Part shown: piece by piece, positions 27,401 through 37,849 of the stretch
Numbering within the stretch: position 1 is the stretch's first letter
Layout: each line of letters opens with the position of its first letter
Origin: Mimachlamys varia
Lineage: Eukaryota > Mollusca > Bivalvia > Pectinida > Pectinidae
Assembly (NCBI GenBank): GCA_947623455.1
Contig: OX392538.1
Coordinates: forward strand, 34,781,001-34,845,000
Direction of reading: 5' to 3'
DNA: 64,000 bases
Program-made: the position numbers and the translations under genes
The notes under the pieces: model-generated
Seen by the model: the letters and a program-made list of their open reading frames with translations, nothing else
What the model was told of the DNA's origin: nothing
Databases searched by the model: none

Positions 27401-28904
27401 ACGATCATATCGCCACACATCCTCATACAAATTTATATCACAATTATTGAAAATTCATCCAATGGTATATTGTTGAGATGGACAATTTTTAACCCACTGA
27501 TATCAACAAACAAAATAATAACAATTTGTATTTTTCGTTCATTTACCAAGAAGCTGGTACATTTAGAAGTAAGGAATACCAAGAAATGAAAGATTAAAAC
27601 AGTTTGAAATGTTTGATATAATTGCAAATTCTACTGTGTTTTATGAATTCAGAGGACAGTGTTGATGTTTTATTCGCTTAAGGGAAGATCACTGTCTAGT
27701 GTTAAGCTTTGTACCGTATGTCTATTAAATGATGTGGATCTGTTTTGAAATGTTCTATACTGTTTCGTCAACTGGAAGACTCTATATATACCGGAAATTA
27801 AATAGAATCGGATTTAACAGTCATGCTTACTCGCTGAATATACTTTCTTTTCATTATCGGTTACAGCTGCCTATTTGTCGAATAATACATGCTTATAAGT
27901 ATAGAAGTAGAAAATATAGGATGGTAGGGCTAGGCAGAATTAAGATTTATCAAGTCAACAAAACTGATGAGTACGTACTTATATGACCCTGACTTTCTGG
28001 CACTCAAATCACTTTGCTTGACTTATTTACTTTTCCTATCAAATGTATGTACACGCAAGAAAGGAAATTGACAGAATTAGATCAGCATTGAAATATGCTT
28101 CTATGTAATAAAAATGCATCTACATTCCTTTTTTTCATAAGCACCTAACATTTTATGGAAAATCTGACATTTTTAACAGATAATGCTAAAATATTAATTG
28201 TTTTTTTTATCAAAATCGGTCATGTTTATTGTATCAATGGCTCACTTTAGGTCGTAATGGTTTAAGTATACACAATTATAGTATATTAACACAAGTATTT
28301 ATTTGCGTATATAATTCTATGTAAATAGTGACTGCCGAAATTAGAATTGGCTTGTATTCTTCCACAAAAAGCGAGTGACCTTAATAGATTTGTATTTCAT
28401 TTGACCATGTCTGCGCAAAGAACCTATTCAAAGGTTCACATTATACGCTGATGGTATCGTTTAGGCTAATAGCTTGATTTCCTACTGACTATTTGTGAAC
28501 TTATACATGACTTTCAGGGTATATGGGTCGAAATTCGTCCCTTTTCAAATTTAGCTTATTTATCAAACTATATTAATAGAAACATTATCCTACACAAGTT
28601 TGCATTTCTGATGAGATTGATGAAACGAACTATGTTTTTATTTTTCATTTTTGTGAGCCTCTGCCAATGCCAAACTACATGTAACATTGGCAACTTGTTA
28701 CGTGTTTCCTAATCGTCATATATAATGATAGCGAATGCAAGATCCTTTTTATCATGCACAATTTCAAACTTTGTAGCATTTGTTCCTGTTAAACGATTTG
28801 CGTACATCATTGAAGTGTTAAATGATTTTAGTGCTGAAGTTGATGACGTAATTTTCCTAGACACGACGTCAAAATAGGAACTGCTGAAGCTTAAAGCCAA
28901 TCAT

Positions 28905-28937
<33 letters not shown>

Positions 28938-31900
28938 GGTCATATTACCTATTATTTTTTTTGTGCAACACGCTAAAATAGGTTATAGAGGTAAATACAT
29001 TGCATTACACGGCAACTATGCGATAGATATGCTTTCAAAAGGAGTTTCAAAATAATAAATTATATTTGTTCATTGTTTTTCAAGAACAAAATAATTAAAA
29101 TTAATATTTCTTTATAACAATTCCATACAAATCAACAAGTTTCTTAGTTTTTAGTAAAATGCTCAATACGGGTAAAATAGAATGAAAATATATGTTATTG
29201 TGATAGCATGTACAGTGTATATTGATATAGGTCCAATACGTGTAAGTTTATTCTTCAATTTAATATGTCCATGTTAATGGGTTCCCTGCTTGTTTGGGAA
29301 CAGAACAAAGAAAACAAATCAGAGAATACCAAAGCGTTACCAAAACTATAATCTTAACTCAAAATCGATTAAACAGAGGCAAAATAGGAACAAAGGAAAG
29401 ATTTACATGGAGAACACATACAAGAGAATAAGACCAGGTGTTCCAGAAGAGTGAGCGTTTTCTGCTTCATCGACAACACCTGCCATGTAAATCTTTGTCA
29501 CATCAAATAAGCACCAATCCTAAAAATGAAAACAAAATAGTTTGCTGTATCATATTGCGTGCCTTGAATGCCAACCTTTTCAGAACGAGGATCACCTTCA
29601 TTATCTTCTGCTTAGAAAGCATAAATGATATCAAACTTGATCAGCTGCATCATTGCAAGACTAGTAATCTATATGACGTTCTTTCCACACCTACTCTCTT
29701 TCGTCCTTATGCACTCGTAGGTACTTAATGAGGGCTGAGCTGTAGAAAGTACATTGAATCCCAAACAAATAACTTTGTATTAATGAGCCACTTAAGTTGA
29801 AAACGACTTTACACTCCAACTACCTCTCCATATTGTCTGACATGGGAATTTTAACGTTAGGTAAATAGTTTCAATATTGGTCTGTTGACACCGTGGCTTA
29901 TGTAAAGAAAAATGTGTTTATCCAAATAATGTAAGATGAATTGTCTGTCATACTGCAGAATTATCAAACAATATTGAGTACATAGTATTATTTGTGATAG
30001 ATAATTTGAAAGTATAATGAATGCACAACATGTGATGTTGTTGATCTTTGCACTGCTAAAGCTAACACCAATGCACAAAGACGTATGAAGAGAATTGTAC
30101 TTTTCTTGTTGTTAGTTTTTCTATGTAAACCTTCCTGCACAAAAATGATTCGATTTATTCTGTGTTGTAAAGCCCTGTTTCGGAAATGTTTCCCATGAAC
30201 AAAGGTTATGGGAACTTTTGTGATAATGTTACGGACATGAGTCGCATAACCTGATGCTGTTCATATTGTTATAATCCATGTATTGTTGACTCCTAATCTC
30301 CACGGGTGAATACACACATTATATTTTTGACAATGTACGGTAAGTGCTAACTTGAATACATTATGTATAGAAAAGGGTGTATTGCATGTTATTATGCAAT
30401 GACAATGACAGTAAATATATATTTTGTACATTTTCCCGCGGACAAGTTACATGTATTATCAATAGATTAAAGACCTATGCTTTAATACGACGTTGCTATT
30501 CTGCAACACGTTTTATAGGTATACAATACGTTTTATCAGTACACAATACGATTGTTAGTATACAATACGTTTTATCAGTACAAAATACGTTTTATTAGTA
30601 CACAATACGGTTTATTAGTACACAACACGTTTTATTAGTATACAATACGTTTTATCAGTACACAATACGTTTTATCAGTACATAATATGTTTTATTAGTA
30701 TACAATACGTTTTATTAGTATACAATACATTTATTAGTACACAATATATTTTGTTATACGGGTGAAGGTTGGACACGTAATCAAACAGGGGAAATGTACT
30801 CTTTAACCTTTAAGATATATTTTAGCTCTTCGAATCCAATGGTTGGACGAGTTAATTGTGAATTCAAGACCTTTACATTTTATAATCGGCATAAAATTTC
30901 CGCTGTAACAAACTGTAGATCTGACCAAGTAAATCATAGCCACTTTCGTTGTCATGATGACGGTTGTCCTTGATTTTACGCTCGTTGGTTATACCCCCGT
31001 GTTGTAGCACTATAAACTCGGCATAAGTTCCGTATTATCTTCAGAAGGTTTACACGAACATACAGTACCACAACCTTCCAAGACACACTCATTCAATACA
31101 AACTCATATCGCATACACGGGGAGGCCAACCTCAAAAATGTTGTTTTAAATTTTGTGTTGTTTAACGGCCCAGTGGCAGTTGGAAGTCCTTTGATGATCT
31201 TGGAATTAACCAAATCATAACTGTTAAACATATAACGTTAACAAAGAGTAAATTTTCAAAGCATGACATACAAAGCTAAAGGTAACAAAAATAACAGATG
31301 TGCTGCACTTTTACAGATTTATTTATAGTATGTCAAATATATACAAAAAATATACGCTGTCACAGCGATATGTTGATAGATTAAAGAATGGAAGACTTGG
31401 TCATATTTCTTCACATGGTGTATGTCTTTTGCAGAACGGAAAGCATGCTTAAGTATATGAATTTTTTAAAACATTTTTGAGAATGCATTTTTTGTTGTTG
31501 TTTTTGTATAAAACATGTGTTTTAAGACAGGTATACTTCGAGTTTGTATACCACATGGTGTTGTCGCTGCTTTTGTAGTACAAAGGAGGTATCTAAAGGG
31601 GGAAACATGTTTATATACTTGTTATGAAATTCTCATATCCCTTCTCCAAGACGAATACACGCATACAAACCCACATAGAGGAACGCCCTCAAATGACCTT
31701 ACATATGGCATTTTTAACAACACTTCAACAAAGCTTATAAGATATTTATCTTTAATATTAGAAGTAATTTAATTTACGAACTTCTCTCCATGTCTGAAAG
31801 TAAAATCTGATGTTTTATATTTTACAGGTCGCCTGATAACCAGGATTCCCGTCGACACTGGGCCGCCGAGAAAATCCAGGTAATTGTGACGTGGTGCCAA

Positions 31901-34420
31901 TCACACAGATCTATCAATACTAATTATCTTCCTTGGAATATTCAACAGTTTACTTATTGACAATGATGAGATATCAAAACGTAGTAGAAATATTTATCAA
32001 TCATGGACCTTTGGTGAGGTCAATATGGTATTATACCGACCTGGTAGAATCAAGTATTGACAGAGGGCGAAGACCGAGATCGATATTTTAGATTATGCCA
32101 GGTCGGTATAACACCATATTGACCGAAGCAAAGGTCCTTACTTTATACATTAGATATGAAACTTTTTGGCAAAAAAAATGAAACTGTATTTTAGCAATCT
32201 TTATGATATACGAACTTCACAGTGGGGCACTGTGACGTCACATTGATTATGATGTCATAATTGCACTATTGACTCGGTGTTTCTAAAATAAGGAACACCA
32301 AGCCAATACCCCAAATATGTACCTATGCGTGACCATATCTTAGCCAAAGAAAACTGAGGGAAGTTGGAACATATCAGGCCCTGGTTTCATCAACGTTCCT
32401 TAACATAAACATCTCCATAGGAAAGCATTGCAGAATTTAAGGGGGAAATCCGTAGTTAAGGATCTTTCCTTAAATTCTGTAAAGCTTTCCTATGGGGACT
32501 TTTAAGTTAAGGAGTTTCCTTAATTTAAGGAAATTTTATGAAACCGGGGTCTGATATCAACATGTCTTGCCTTCTGTGTCACGTTGGTTATACGAACGTA
32601 TAATGCCGACTGAAAATTAAAAAAAAACGGTATACATTTATGAATATTTGTACACTTTAAGTAAATGTTTAAATAATCCGGATGTTATGTGTATCCGTCA
32701 AATGACTTTATTTTATATGCTTTTACTATAGTTTTACTTATTTATTTTTGAACAGCTGAAGCTGTTGACCTCGGAGGAAAAGTATAGAAGTTATGTGCTC
32801 TATAACCAAATTGATGCGTTTGAGGACAAAATATATCGCTGTCATGACAATTTCAATGCCGATTTGATGTTTAAAATGCTCAAGGAACTTACAAAACGTT
32901 TAAAGGGATCAAAGGACATACACACGGTTGCTGGACTTCGTCAGGCTTTCAAATCGGAAGCAAGACGAATACACATGCGCAATAGGAGCCGGAAACCAGG
33001 CTTTCAGACGAACGTCGCACCGGACACAATGATGCAGTACTTTGCGTGGTTTTTCGAATACTTGAAATACCTTCGGGAATTACGTTCAAATTTTGTTGAT
33101 AGAATCTTTAATCCCCTGTACAAGTATTTCCTAGAGGTCGCTAGTGCTGCTCCAGATCGGGAAAGATCGGTCGACTCGGCAATGTCCGTATCAAACTTAA
33201 GTCTTGTGTCATACAGCTCGTTCGACAGCAGTCTAAGTGGACTAACCGGCCTGTCGGGCTGGAGTTCGTTCGCCTATTCTGACGCAGACAGCGAGGCGTC
33301 CTCTGATGACATCCACGAGACTCGGAAACGGATGTTGTCGCGTGCAGCATTACTTTTACTGGGACGCGAATTCCGGGACATCAAAAATTTGTATGACAAT
33401 ACCGAAATTGAAAACATTGCTCAGAGATTGTCTGTTCTTAAAGAACGGATTGACTTCTTACTCGACAACGAAACTAGTATAAGCTATGAAATGTTCAGCC
33501 AAGACAGTGAGCAGGCGGTTCATCACTTGAAACTGAAAAATGTGAGAACGCATTGTTTAATTCGTGTCCTACCGGATGTGCTTGTGAAGTTTCAGAAAGC
33601 GGCCTGGCTCGCGAGACGCTGGCTTCGGCTGGATGATAAGAAAACCAAAGATGTCAGTGAAAAGCTAGACAAACTAGCCGCTATCGAGGAACAGCTGTCT
33701 CGTCGTCTGTCAGTGCTATCAAAGGACATTAGCCACAGGCAACAGGAATTAGACAGAGACTTGAAGGAGCTTCAGCGCCTTATGAAGCGCGAGGAGCGCT
33801 CAAATGAGCTCCATCTAGCGATCCATGAGACCGAAGAAAGACGACTTAAGCTTGAAGCGAGTCTTGAAAAACTCGAAACCGAGAAAAATGAACTTGCCAA
33901 AAACATTCAATCCGCCGTTCGATACCGAAAACCGTCTGAATACAAACAAATACGGACTATGTACGAACGAAACAGATTGCAACGGTATGCGTTGGAGAGG
34001 CAGATCGCGACAGTCAAATTCCACCAGAATCTTGTGCAAAAAGATATTCACATCGAACTAGAAGTCAAACCCGATCTTATTCACTTTACGAATGATGTAC
34101 AAGATCGATGTGAGGAGCTTGAACAATTACTGGAGCGCGAAAAGAAAGAAAAAAGAACGCTTCAGGCAGCCCTGCTGCCCGTCGTCAAAGACAAGGAAAT
34201 GTTAACCGAAAGACTGCATGACACCGGAAGTATGGCGCCCTCGCCGTTTCAGAACAATTATGTCGCCGAGTACGTAGGCAGTCGGCATCTAAACTCGACA
34301 ACGAATGCCAAGTACATCAAATCTATGGAGAATGGCCGTACTTTTCCAGCGCACATGCACGACGGTTTTAATGGGAACAGGAGGAGTTCGGACAACGGTG
34401 TGTCTGCGGACTGGTCTTAA
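15323..34420 (+). CDS. Serine-rich coiled-coil protein of unknown function (3 exons, 601 aa)
   Basis: Coding exons 15323-15411, 31828-31879 and 32756-34420 join in frame (phases 2 and 0) with GT-AG borders to give 601 residues. The ATG is immediately preceded by an in-frame TAG, which fixes the start. Residues 1-47 are a short basic N-terminus (ending AAEKIQ). About 48-180 are helix-rich with aromatic residues (QYFAWFFEYLKYLRELR). About 184-232 are a Ser-rich low-complexity linker with an acidic end. About 240-440 are charged helices predicted to form coiled coils (HRQQELDRDLKELQRLMKRE), with a second short coil at about 495-520 and a polar C-terminus. There is no signal peptide or membrane segment, so it is probably cytosolic or cytoskeletal (inference). 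I do not recognise the family. Codon use and length make a real protein very likely; function is unknown. Confidence 0.85.
16612..16873 (+). repeat. SINE/MITE-like dispersed element with GTCCT tail
   Basis: Landmarks are GTCAGTATAATGTGACCG, AGGCTTACACGAACATACCG, CGGCCTCCCAAATACACA and CGGGAGGCCGTCCTTAAATG, then TTAATAGGACGTAAAAAC and a CAACCAACC-rich end. A diverged copy with the same order lies at 62720-62945. Fragments occur at 31040-31130, 59880-59925, 60500-60545 and, reversed, 62100-62200. Confidence 0.65.
16970..17142 (-). repeat. tRNA-derived SINE, 5'-truncated copy
   Basis: On the minus strand it carries box B-like GTTCGAAACCCAC, GTACTGACCGTAGGTCGGTG, a TCCTTAAATGACCC block and TAATAGGACGTAACACAAAA before an AAACCAAACCAAAC tail. 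The box A half present in the 37605 copy is missing. Confidence 0.75.
18835..19080 (+). repeat. Diverged tandem duplication (two units)
   Basis: The order ATTTAG-TCACCGTCTGTGAG-TAACTGGATAGGAATTC-AAATTATATTGAT recurs about 125 bp later as ATTTAG-TCATCGTCTATGTAG-TAATTGGATGATAATTC-AAATTACATTGAT. No coding potential. Confidence 0.55.
20083..20265 (+). repeat. Tandem duplication of about 92 bp
   Basis: TTTGCATGACACGTTTGTAA ... GCTGCGAAGTTGGCATT ... AATGAAGAAAATAA is followed by TTTGCATGACACATTTTGTG ... ACTGCGAAGTTGACATT ... AATGAAGAAAATGA. Two units. Confidence 0.65.
21178..23547 (+). repeat. 21-bp minisatellite, about 113 copies
   Basis: The unit is ATAACGTGGTGTGTCAGTGAG with frequent ACATGG, ACGTGATG, GAGAGAAC and TCGGTG variants. 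The array lies in intron 1 of the coiled-coil gene. Because 21 is a multiple of 3 and the reverse complement lacks stops in two frames, an 800-codon frame (ISLTHHV heptads) stays open on the minus strand. Indels at about 21985 and 22153 shift it to a YLTDTPR frame and back. This looks like a by-product of the repeat, not a gene. A variant block around 22276-22460 recurs 525 bp (25 units) downstream, indicating block duplication. Confidence 0.95.
25495..25790. repeat. Foldback element with CCTCGGG arms, copy 1
   Basis: It shares GGATAGAGTTTGCCCATGTA, GTTTTTGAG, TTATTCGGGTAGTTGATATG and GACTCTTTCAT with 59950-60490. Inside, AGGGAAATTCCACCCTCGGG pairs imperfectly with CCTCGGATAGAATTTCCCTA, and AAGACTCTTTCATGACC pairs with GGTCATAAAAGAGTCTT. 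Confidence 0.65.
26758..27105 (-). repeat. tRNA-derived SINE with internal duplication/insert
   Basis: The tail half (26758-26950) and head half (27041-27105, with box A complement ACCACTCGGCCACC) belong to the same SINE family as 37605-37849. A block GAGGTGGAGGGCTAGTGGTA is present on both sides (about 26917 and 27046) of roughly 90 bp of unrelated AT-rich sequence, so the insert is bounded by a direct repeat. Confidence 0.7.
28905..28933 (+). repeat. Poly(G) run of 29
   Basis: Uninterrupted G tract in the sense strand of intron 1 of the coiled-coil gene. It could form a G-quadruplex; its exact length is prone to sequencing error. Confidence 0.8.
29268..29540 (-). repeat. Dispersed repeat with conserved VTKIYMAGVVDEA frame, copy 1
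   Basis: The minus strand reads VTKIYMAGVVDEAENAHSS then GTPG. Related blocks lie at 47883-48150 (plus) and 55125-55392 (minus). The frame is short and has no start context, so it is listed as a repeat of unknown class that may derive from a former coding region. Confidence 0.6.
30503..30755 (+). repeat. 20-bp tandem repeat, about 12 copies
   Basis: Unit AGTACACAATACGTTTTATC with variants (AGTATACAATACGTTTTATT). Length is conserved with minor indels. In intron 1 of the coiled-coil gene. Confidence 0.85.
31828..31879 (+). CDS. Coiled-coil gene, coding exon 2
   Basis: 52 bp between tttacag and gtaatt. Encodes (R)SPDNQDSRRHWAAEKIQ. It enters with one base completing the split arginine and ends in phase 0. 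Confidence 0.75.
32005..32137. repeat. Foldback element
   Basis: Left arm GGACCTTTGGTGAGGTCAAT...ACCGACCTGG pairs with right arm CCAGGTCGGTATAACACCAT...GGTCC. The centre contains GAGGGCGAAGACCGAGATCG. Confidence 0.75.
32371..32557. repeat. Foldback element, GGTTTCATCAACGTTCCTTAA family, intact copy
   Basis: The ends ATATCAGGCCCTGGTTTCAT and ATGAAACCGGGGTCTGATAT are near-perfect reverse complements. The inner arms CCATAGGAAAGC / GCTTTCCTATGG also pair. The same family is at 40912-41502, where it is split by a MITE. Confidence 0.8.
32756..34420 (+). CDS. Coiled-coil gene, coding exon 3 (terminal)
   Basis: Starts LKLLTSEEKYRSYVLYNQ after aacag and ends SADWS-TAA. It holds 554 of 601 residues, including the Ser-rich linker and both coiled coils. 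The codon at 32765 is TTG (leucine inside the exon), not a start. Confidence 0.92.
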   Translation: MKLLTSEEKYRSYVLYNQIDAFEDKIYRCHDNFNADLMFKMLKELTKRLKGSKDIHTVAGLRQAFKSEARRIHMRNRSRKPGFQTNVAPDTMMQYFAWFFEYLKYLRELRSNFVDRIFNPLYKYFLEVASAAPDRERSVDSAMSVSNLSLVSYSSFDSSLSGLTGLSGWSSFAYSDADSEASSDDIHETRKRMLSRAALLLLGREFRDIKNLYDNTEIENIAQRLSVLKERIDFLLDNETSISYEMFSQDSEQAVHHLKLKNVRTHCLIRVLPDVLVKFQKAAWLARRWLRLDDKKTKDVSEKLDKLAAIEEQLSRRLSVLSKDISHRQQELDRDLKELQRLMKREERSNELHLAIHETEERRLKLEASLEKLETEKNELAKNIQSAVRYRKPSEYKQIRTMYERNRLQRYALERQIATVKFHQNLVQKDIHIELEVKPDLIHFTNDVQDRCEELEQLLEREKKEKRTLQAALLPVVKDKEMLTERLHDTGSMAPSPFQNNYVAEYVGSRHLNSTTNAKYIKSMENGRTFPAHMHDGFNGNRRSSDNGVSADWS

Positions 34421-34561
34421 ACCTTAGAATTAAAATCTATGCGTTTCCTACTTAACATGTATGTAGTTTAAAGCAGAAATATGGATTAAGGTTTTTCTAC
34501 ATTTAAAGCTTTAGGGACTCCTATTTAAAAGACTTTCGAATTTAAATCGAAAAGCAGTTTC

Positions 34562-34567
34562 AATAAA
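34562..34567 (+). promoter_or_regulatory. Candidate polyadenylation signal of the coiled-coil gene
   Basis: AATAAA, 142 bp past the TAA stop and the first canonical hexamer downstream. A second AATAAA lies near 35103. Choice of site not proven. Confidence 0.5.
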
Positions 34568-34660
34568 AAACAAAACTTAGTGATGTTAAACAACCTATAT
34601 TAAGGATACATCTCTGTAGTATATTGCATGTTTAAAAACTAGAGGCAATGTAACGCATAT

Positions 34661-34936
34661 GTGTCACTTAACGTTTCAGAATGCACGAGTACATTGTGCC
34701 CTTAATACATTCGTACATTACGTTTTGACGGGGGAGGGGCTTCATTTTGATTCATTTATATACAAAAATTCGCGCAACTCTATCGTGTAGTTAAAAACGT
34801 GTCACTTGACGTTTCAGAATGCACGATTATATTGTGCCCTTAATACATTCGTACATTACGTTTTGACGGGGGAGGGGCTTCATTTTGATTCAGTTTTATA
34901 TAAAAATTTGCGCAATTCTCTCGTGTAGTAGAAAAC
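34661..34936 (+). repeat. 138-bp tandem duplication
   Basis: GTGTCACTTAACGTTTCAG ... GACGGGGGAGGGGCTTC ... CGTGTAG occurs twice in a row with few differences (second unit starts at 34799). Lies just downstream of the coiled-coil gene. Confidence 0.85.
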
Positions 34937-35681
34937 GTCAGATGTACACATATGCGAACTATTGTCATTTTACATACTTAGCGTTGTTGTATGTGTAAAT
35001 TTCAAATTCGGTTCGATAAAAAAGAAAGTACCAGAATAACAGGTTCGTATAAATATAAAATGAGAACTCTGAAGAGTATTAATTATTACTCAGCATCATG
35101 TCAATAAACTATCAATCATGAATGATTTGTTGGAGTAAGTACAAATGTATTTTAGTTTTTCACATCATACACGACTTTGTCGCTAATCGAGGAAGGATAA
35201 AACCTCCAGAATATATTTCTGAGGAGATTTGTAAAGTGATGTTTTTTTTCTAATTAAGTGCTTTACAATTAAATATATTGTGAAATGTACAACAAAACTT
35301 TGACACATTGTTAATATATAATTTCTATTTATATGTATGTATAAACTATTGTAAAATGATAATTCATTTCCATGGAAACATCACGTTATCGCTCTCATCA
35401 GATTTTAAGTTTGACTATGTTTAATCTATATAGTTATTTCATCTTCAACATCAAAAAGGCTGTCCATCATTTAAATAATGCCATACAACAAGAACATATT
35501 CAAAGGATGTATAATTTCACATAACTATTTCCTGTTTGACTTGTTTAAGCAGTTTCAACCCTTGGCAGATAAGTCAGGGCAAAATTTGGATATTTTTTGT
35601 TTTAACAGGTTATTTTATGCGAAGTCAAGTAAAAACGCTAGGACCAATTCTATTAAAGTAGGTTACACACATAAGATAAAA

Positions 35682-35940
35682 TGGATGCACAGTAGTCTAG
35701 TGGTAGGACGCCGGGCTCGTAACCAAAGGGTTGTGTTTTCAAGTGACGTCACGACACTGTGTTGTATCTTTGAGCAAAATAATATACTCAGCCTGTTCCA
35801 GTCTACTCAACTGTAAATATATGATCTTGTACTCAATAAGGTAGCGCCAGAAATATGGAATGCGAAATGTGAACACTGAAATGGCAGCACCGGCTGTATT
35901 TTCCTTTGTAGCTGCAAACACACTGGTTGTTACGGCCCTA
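35682..35940 (+). repeat. tRNA-derived SINE (CTAGTGGTAGGA type), copy 1
   Basis: Box A-like TCTAGTGGTAGGACGCCGG and box B-like GGGTTGTGTTTTCAAGTGA are followed by CACGACACTGTG, TTGAGCAA, CTGTTCCAGTCTACT and GCACCGGCTGTATTTTCC. The same order occurs at 45221-45430. It is not a tRNA gene: the acceptor stem does not pair. Confidence 0.65.
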
Positions 35941-37604
35941 TAATAAGAGGATACTATGAACCACTTTGAGACGACCTACGAACTAAGTTTTGATTAAGTC
36001 GTATACAACAACTCGAAAAATCATTAAAATAAAAGTTATTGACTTGGTATTAAAGAAGTTTTACGATTAATTAATACCATTAATTGTCCACTGATGTCGC
36101 GTTCGAACGAGATAGTTCTCAGCCGGCCGTGTGTTAGTGCAAAAACTAAAACACCCCTTACGACTTACTCCCTTGGTAATTTTCATAATACCCAGCACAT
36201 GCATTCAATTGGTGATAGGGTTGTCGCGTGATATATTATTACCTAATATAGACATAATGAAATCAAACAGCTGATACCAAAGCAACCTCCACAGATAGAA
36301 ATAACTGATTTATTACATCACATGATAAATAAAACTACAGATATTCTTTCTTCAATCATGAATTGATTCAGAAGTAATTCGCCGATATAAATTAAACGCA
36401 AAATGTGGTGATTTATCGCAATCACAGAGGTTTTTTTTACAACCAATATGATCTGTATATTGGTTATGCCTTTTCAGTCCTGCATCGTGTGTTTGACCTC
36501 TGTGGTTCTAGCGTCATTAATGTTCGGAAAGAATATTTACAAAACGTAAATATATATAATTATCAGAGTCCTATTAGATATAGAATCCCCCGGGTATCGC
36601 CATACATGTACTGCTCAGAAAGGATGTTTACATAGGGGAAATACAATGGCCACCGTGAAAAAAGGACATTATCACATTTTAAAGACTTGGCATGTCGGAA
36701 AGCAATTTATATTTCTATTCAAGGACCACATAATACGCTTTTAGTTGAGAAAGTCTATGCAAACAGACAAAATATATATTATCTAAGACTAGAAGATTAC
36801 CTATAGACGCTGTGTATAGTTTAAACCCATAAATATCATGTACAATTAATGGCATATCCATACACTTTCTTTGTTGTGGTACAAGAGGTTAAATTCACGA
36901 ACGAGAGGAACACGAATGAGGTAATTTATTTAACAGCTTAAGCACAATGAAAAGTCTTATGCTGAGGCAGTCTTTTATGTGTAGACTTATTTACATATAT
37001 TATTTTCGTATTTTAAATGCCAAAATATTGTTGAACAATTTGTTTACATTTCATCCTCTTTGTTGTTGGTTTAATGTGTACTGGAATCAATTTCACCCCC
37101 TTATATAAATATACGTAATAGCATAGTGGAACACTTGATGAAATGTAGAGCACTGCAAATAGAACTATATAGAATTTAATCAAATGTGCACGAATCTAAA
37201 ACTATTTCTGTTGAGGTCCAAGGAAAATTTCGAGTTGTCTGTCAAACAAAAATATCTCAGAACTCATTATTAAACCTATTACTTAGCCTATTATTCATAC
37301 ATTGACATAGAACAGGGTGCGTCTAATGTTGTAGCTTGCACGTGAAATGTTGACAACAATGTACAATGTATAAACTATATTATCCTCCCTGTTTACAAAA
37401 CCCTTGTGGATTTTTTTTCCGTATTGTACAATATAATCTTCAGTATTTATTTATTACGAATTGTATATTATGTTTCTCATTGTATAAATTATTTATATAA
37501 ATCATAATGTATAAGGTGCAAAGTTAATCTGTTGCAAATAAAATATATTAAAATCACGCTTTGTGAGGAGTTTTTTATTTTATTATTCGAATGCATCATT
37601 TCAA

Positions 37605-37849
37605 TTTGGTTTGGTTTGGTTTATTTAGTTTCACGTCCTATTTAAAGCCAGGGTTATTTAAGGACGTGCTAGGTTTTTTAGGTGTAGGAAAGCCGGAGTA
37701 CCCGGAGAAAAATCACCGACCTACGGACAAAACCTGACAACTGTCCCATGTGGGTTTCGAAATCGCAAACCAGTGGTTCCACCACTGGTTTGCGATTAGG
37801 GTTAGGGGCAGAATGTCGGGACACCTAACCACTCGGCCACCGCGGCCCC
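37605..37849 (-). repeat. Full-length tRNA-derived SINE with target-site duplication
   Basis: The minus strand begins GGGGCCGCGGTGGCCGAGTG (box A inside) and continues through a box B-like GATTTCGAAACCC to TAAACCAAACCAAACCAAAT. It is flanked by CATCATTTCAA (37594-37604) and CATCATTTGAA (37850-37860), an 11-bp target duplication with one change. An unusual hairpin (CGCAAACCAGTGG / CCACTGGTTTGCG) sits at about 37767-37796. Confidence 0.85.

Larger units (their letters stand above)
15412..31827 (+). other. Intron 1 of the coiled-coil gene (16.4 kb)
   Basis: Bounded by gtacgt and tttacag. It contains SINE copies (16612-16873, 16970-17142, 26758-27105), tandem repeats (18835-19080, 20083-20265, 21178-23547, 30503-30755), a foldback copy (25495-25790), a 29-base G run (28905-28933) and a dispersed repeat (29268-29540). 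No further exon with a convincing frame was found, but a small alternative exon cannot be excluded. Confidence 0.65.
31880..32755 (+). other. Intron 2 of the coiled-coil gene
   Basis: Borders are gtaattg and ttgaacag. It holds two foldback elements (32005-32137 and 32371-32557), the second ending 198 bp before exon 3. Confidence 0.8.

Noticed and set aside
30503..30755. CRISPR-like array
   Set aside because: Simple 20-bp tandem repeat without spacers.
33815..34061. Antisense and +1-frame open frames in exon 3
   Set aside because: Shadows of the strongly coding coiled-coil frame.
32765..34420. Single-exon gene starting at 32765
   Set aside because: The codon is TTG; the frame continues upstream to the acceptor at 32756 and joins two upstream exons.
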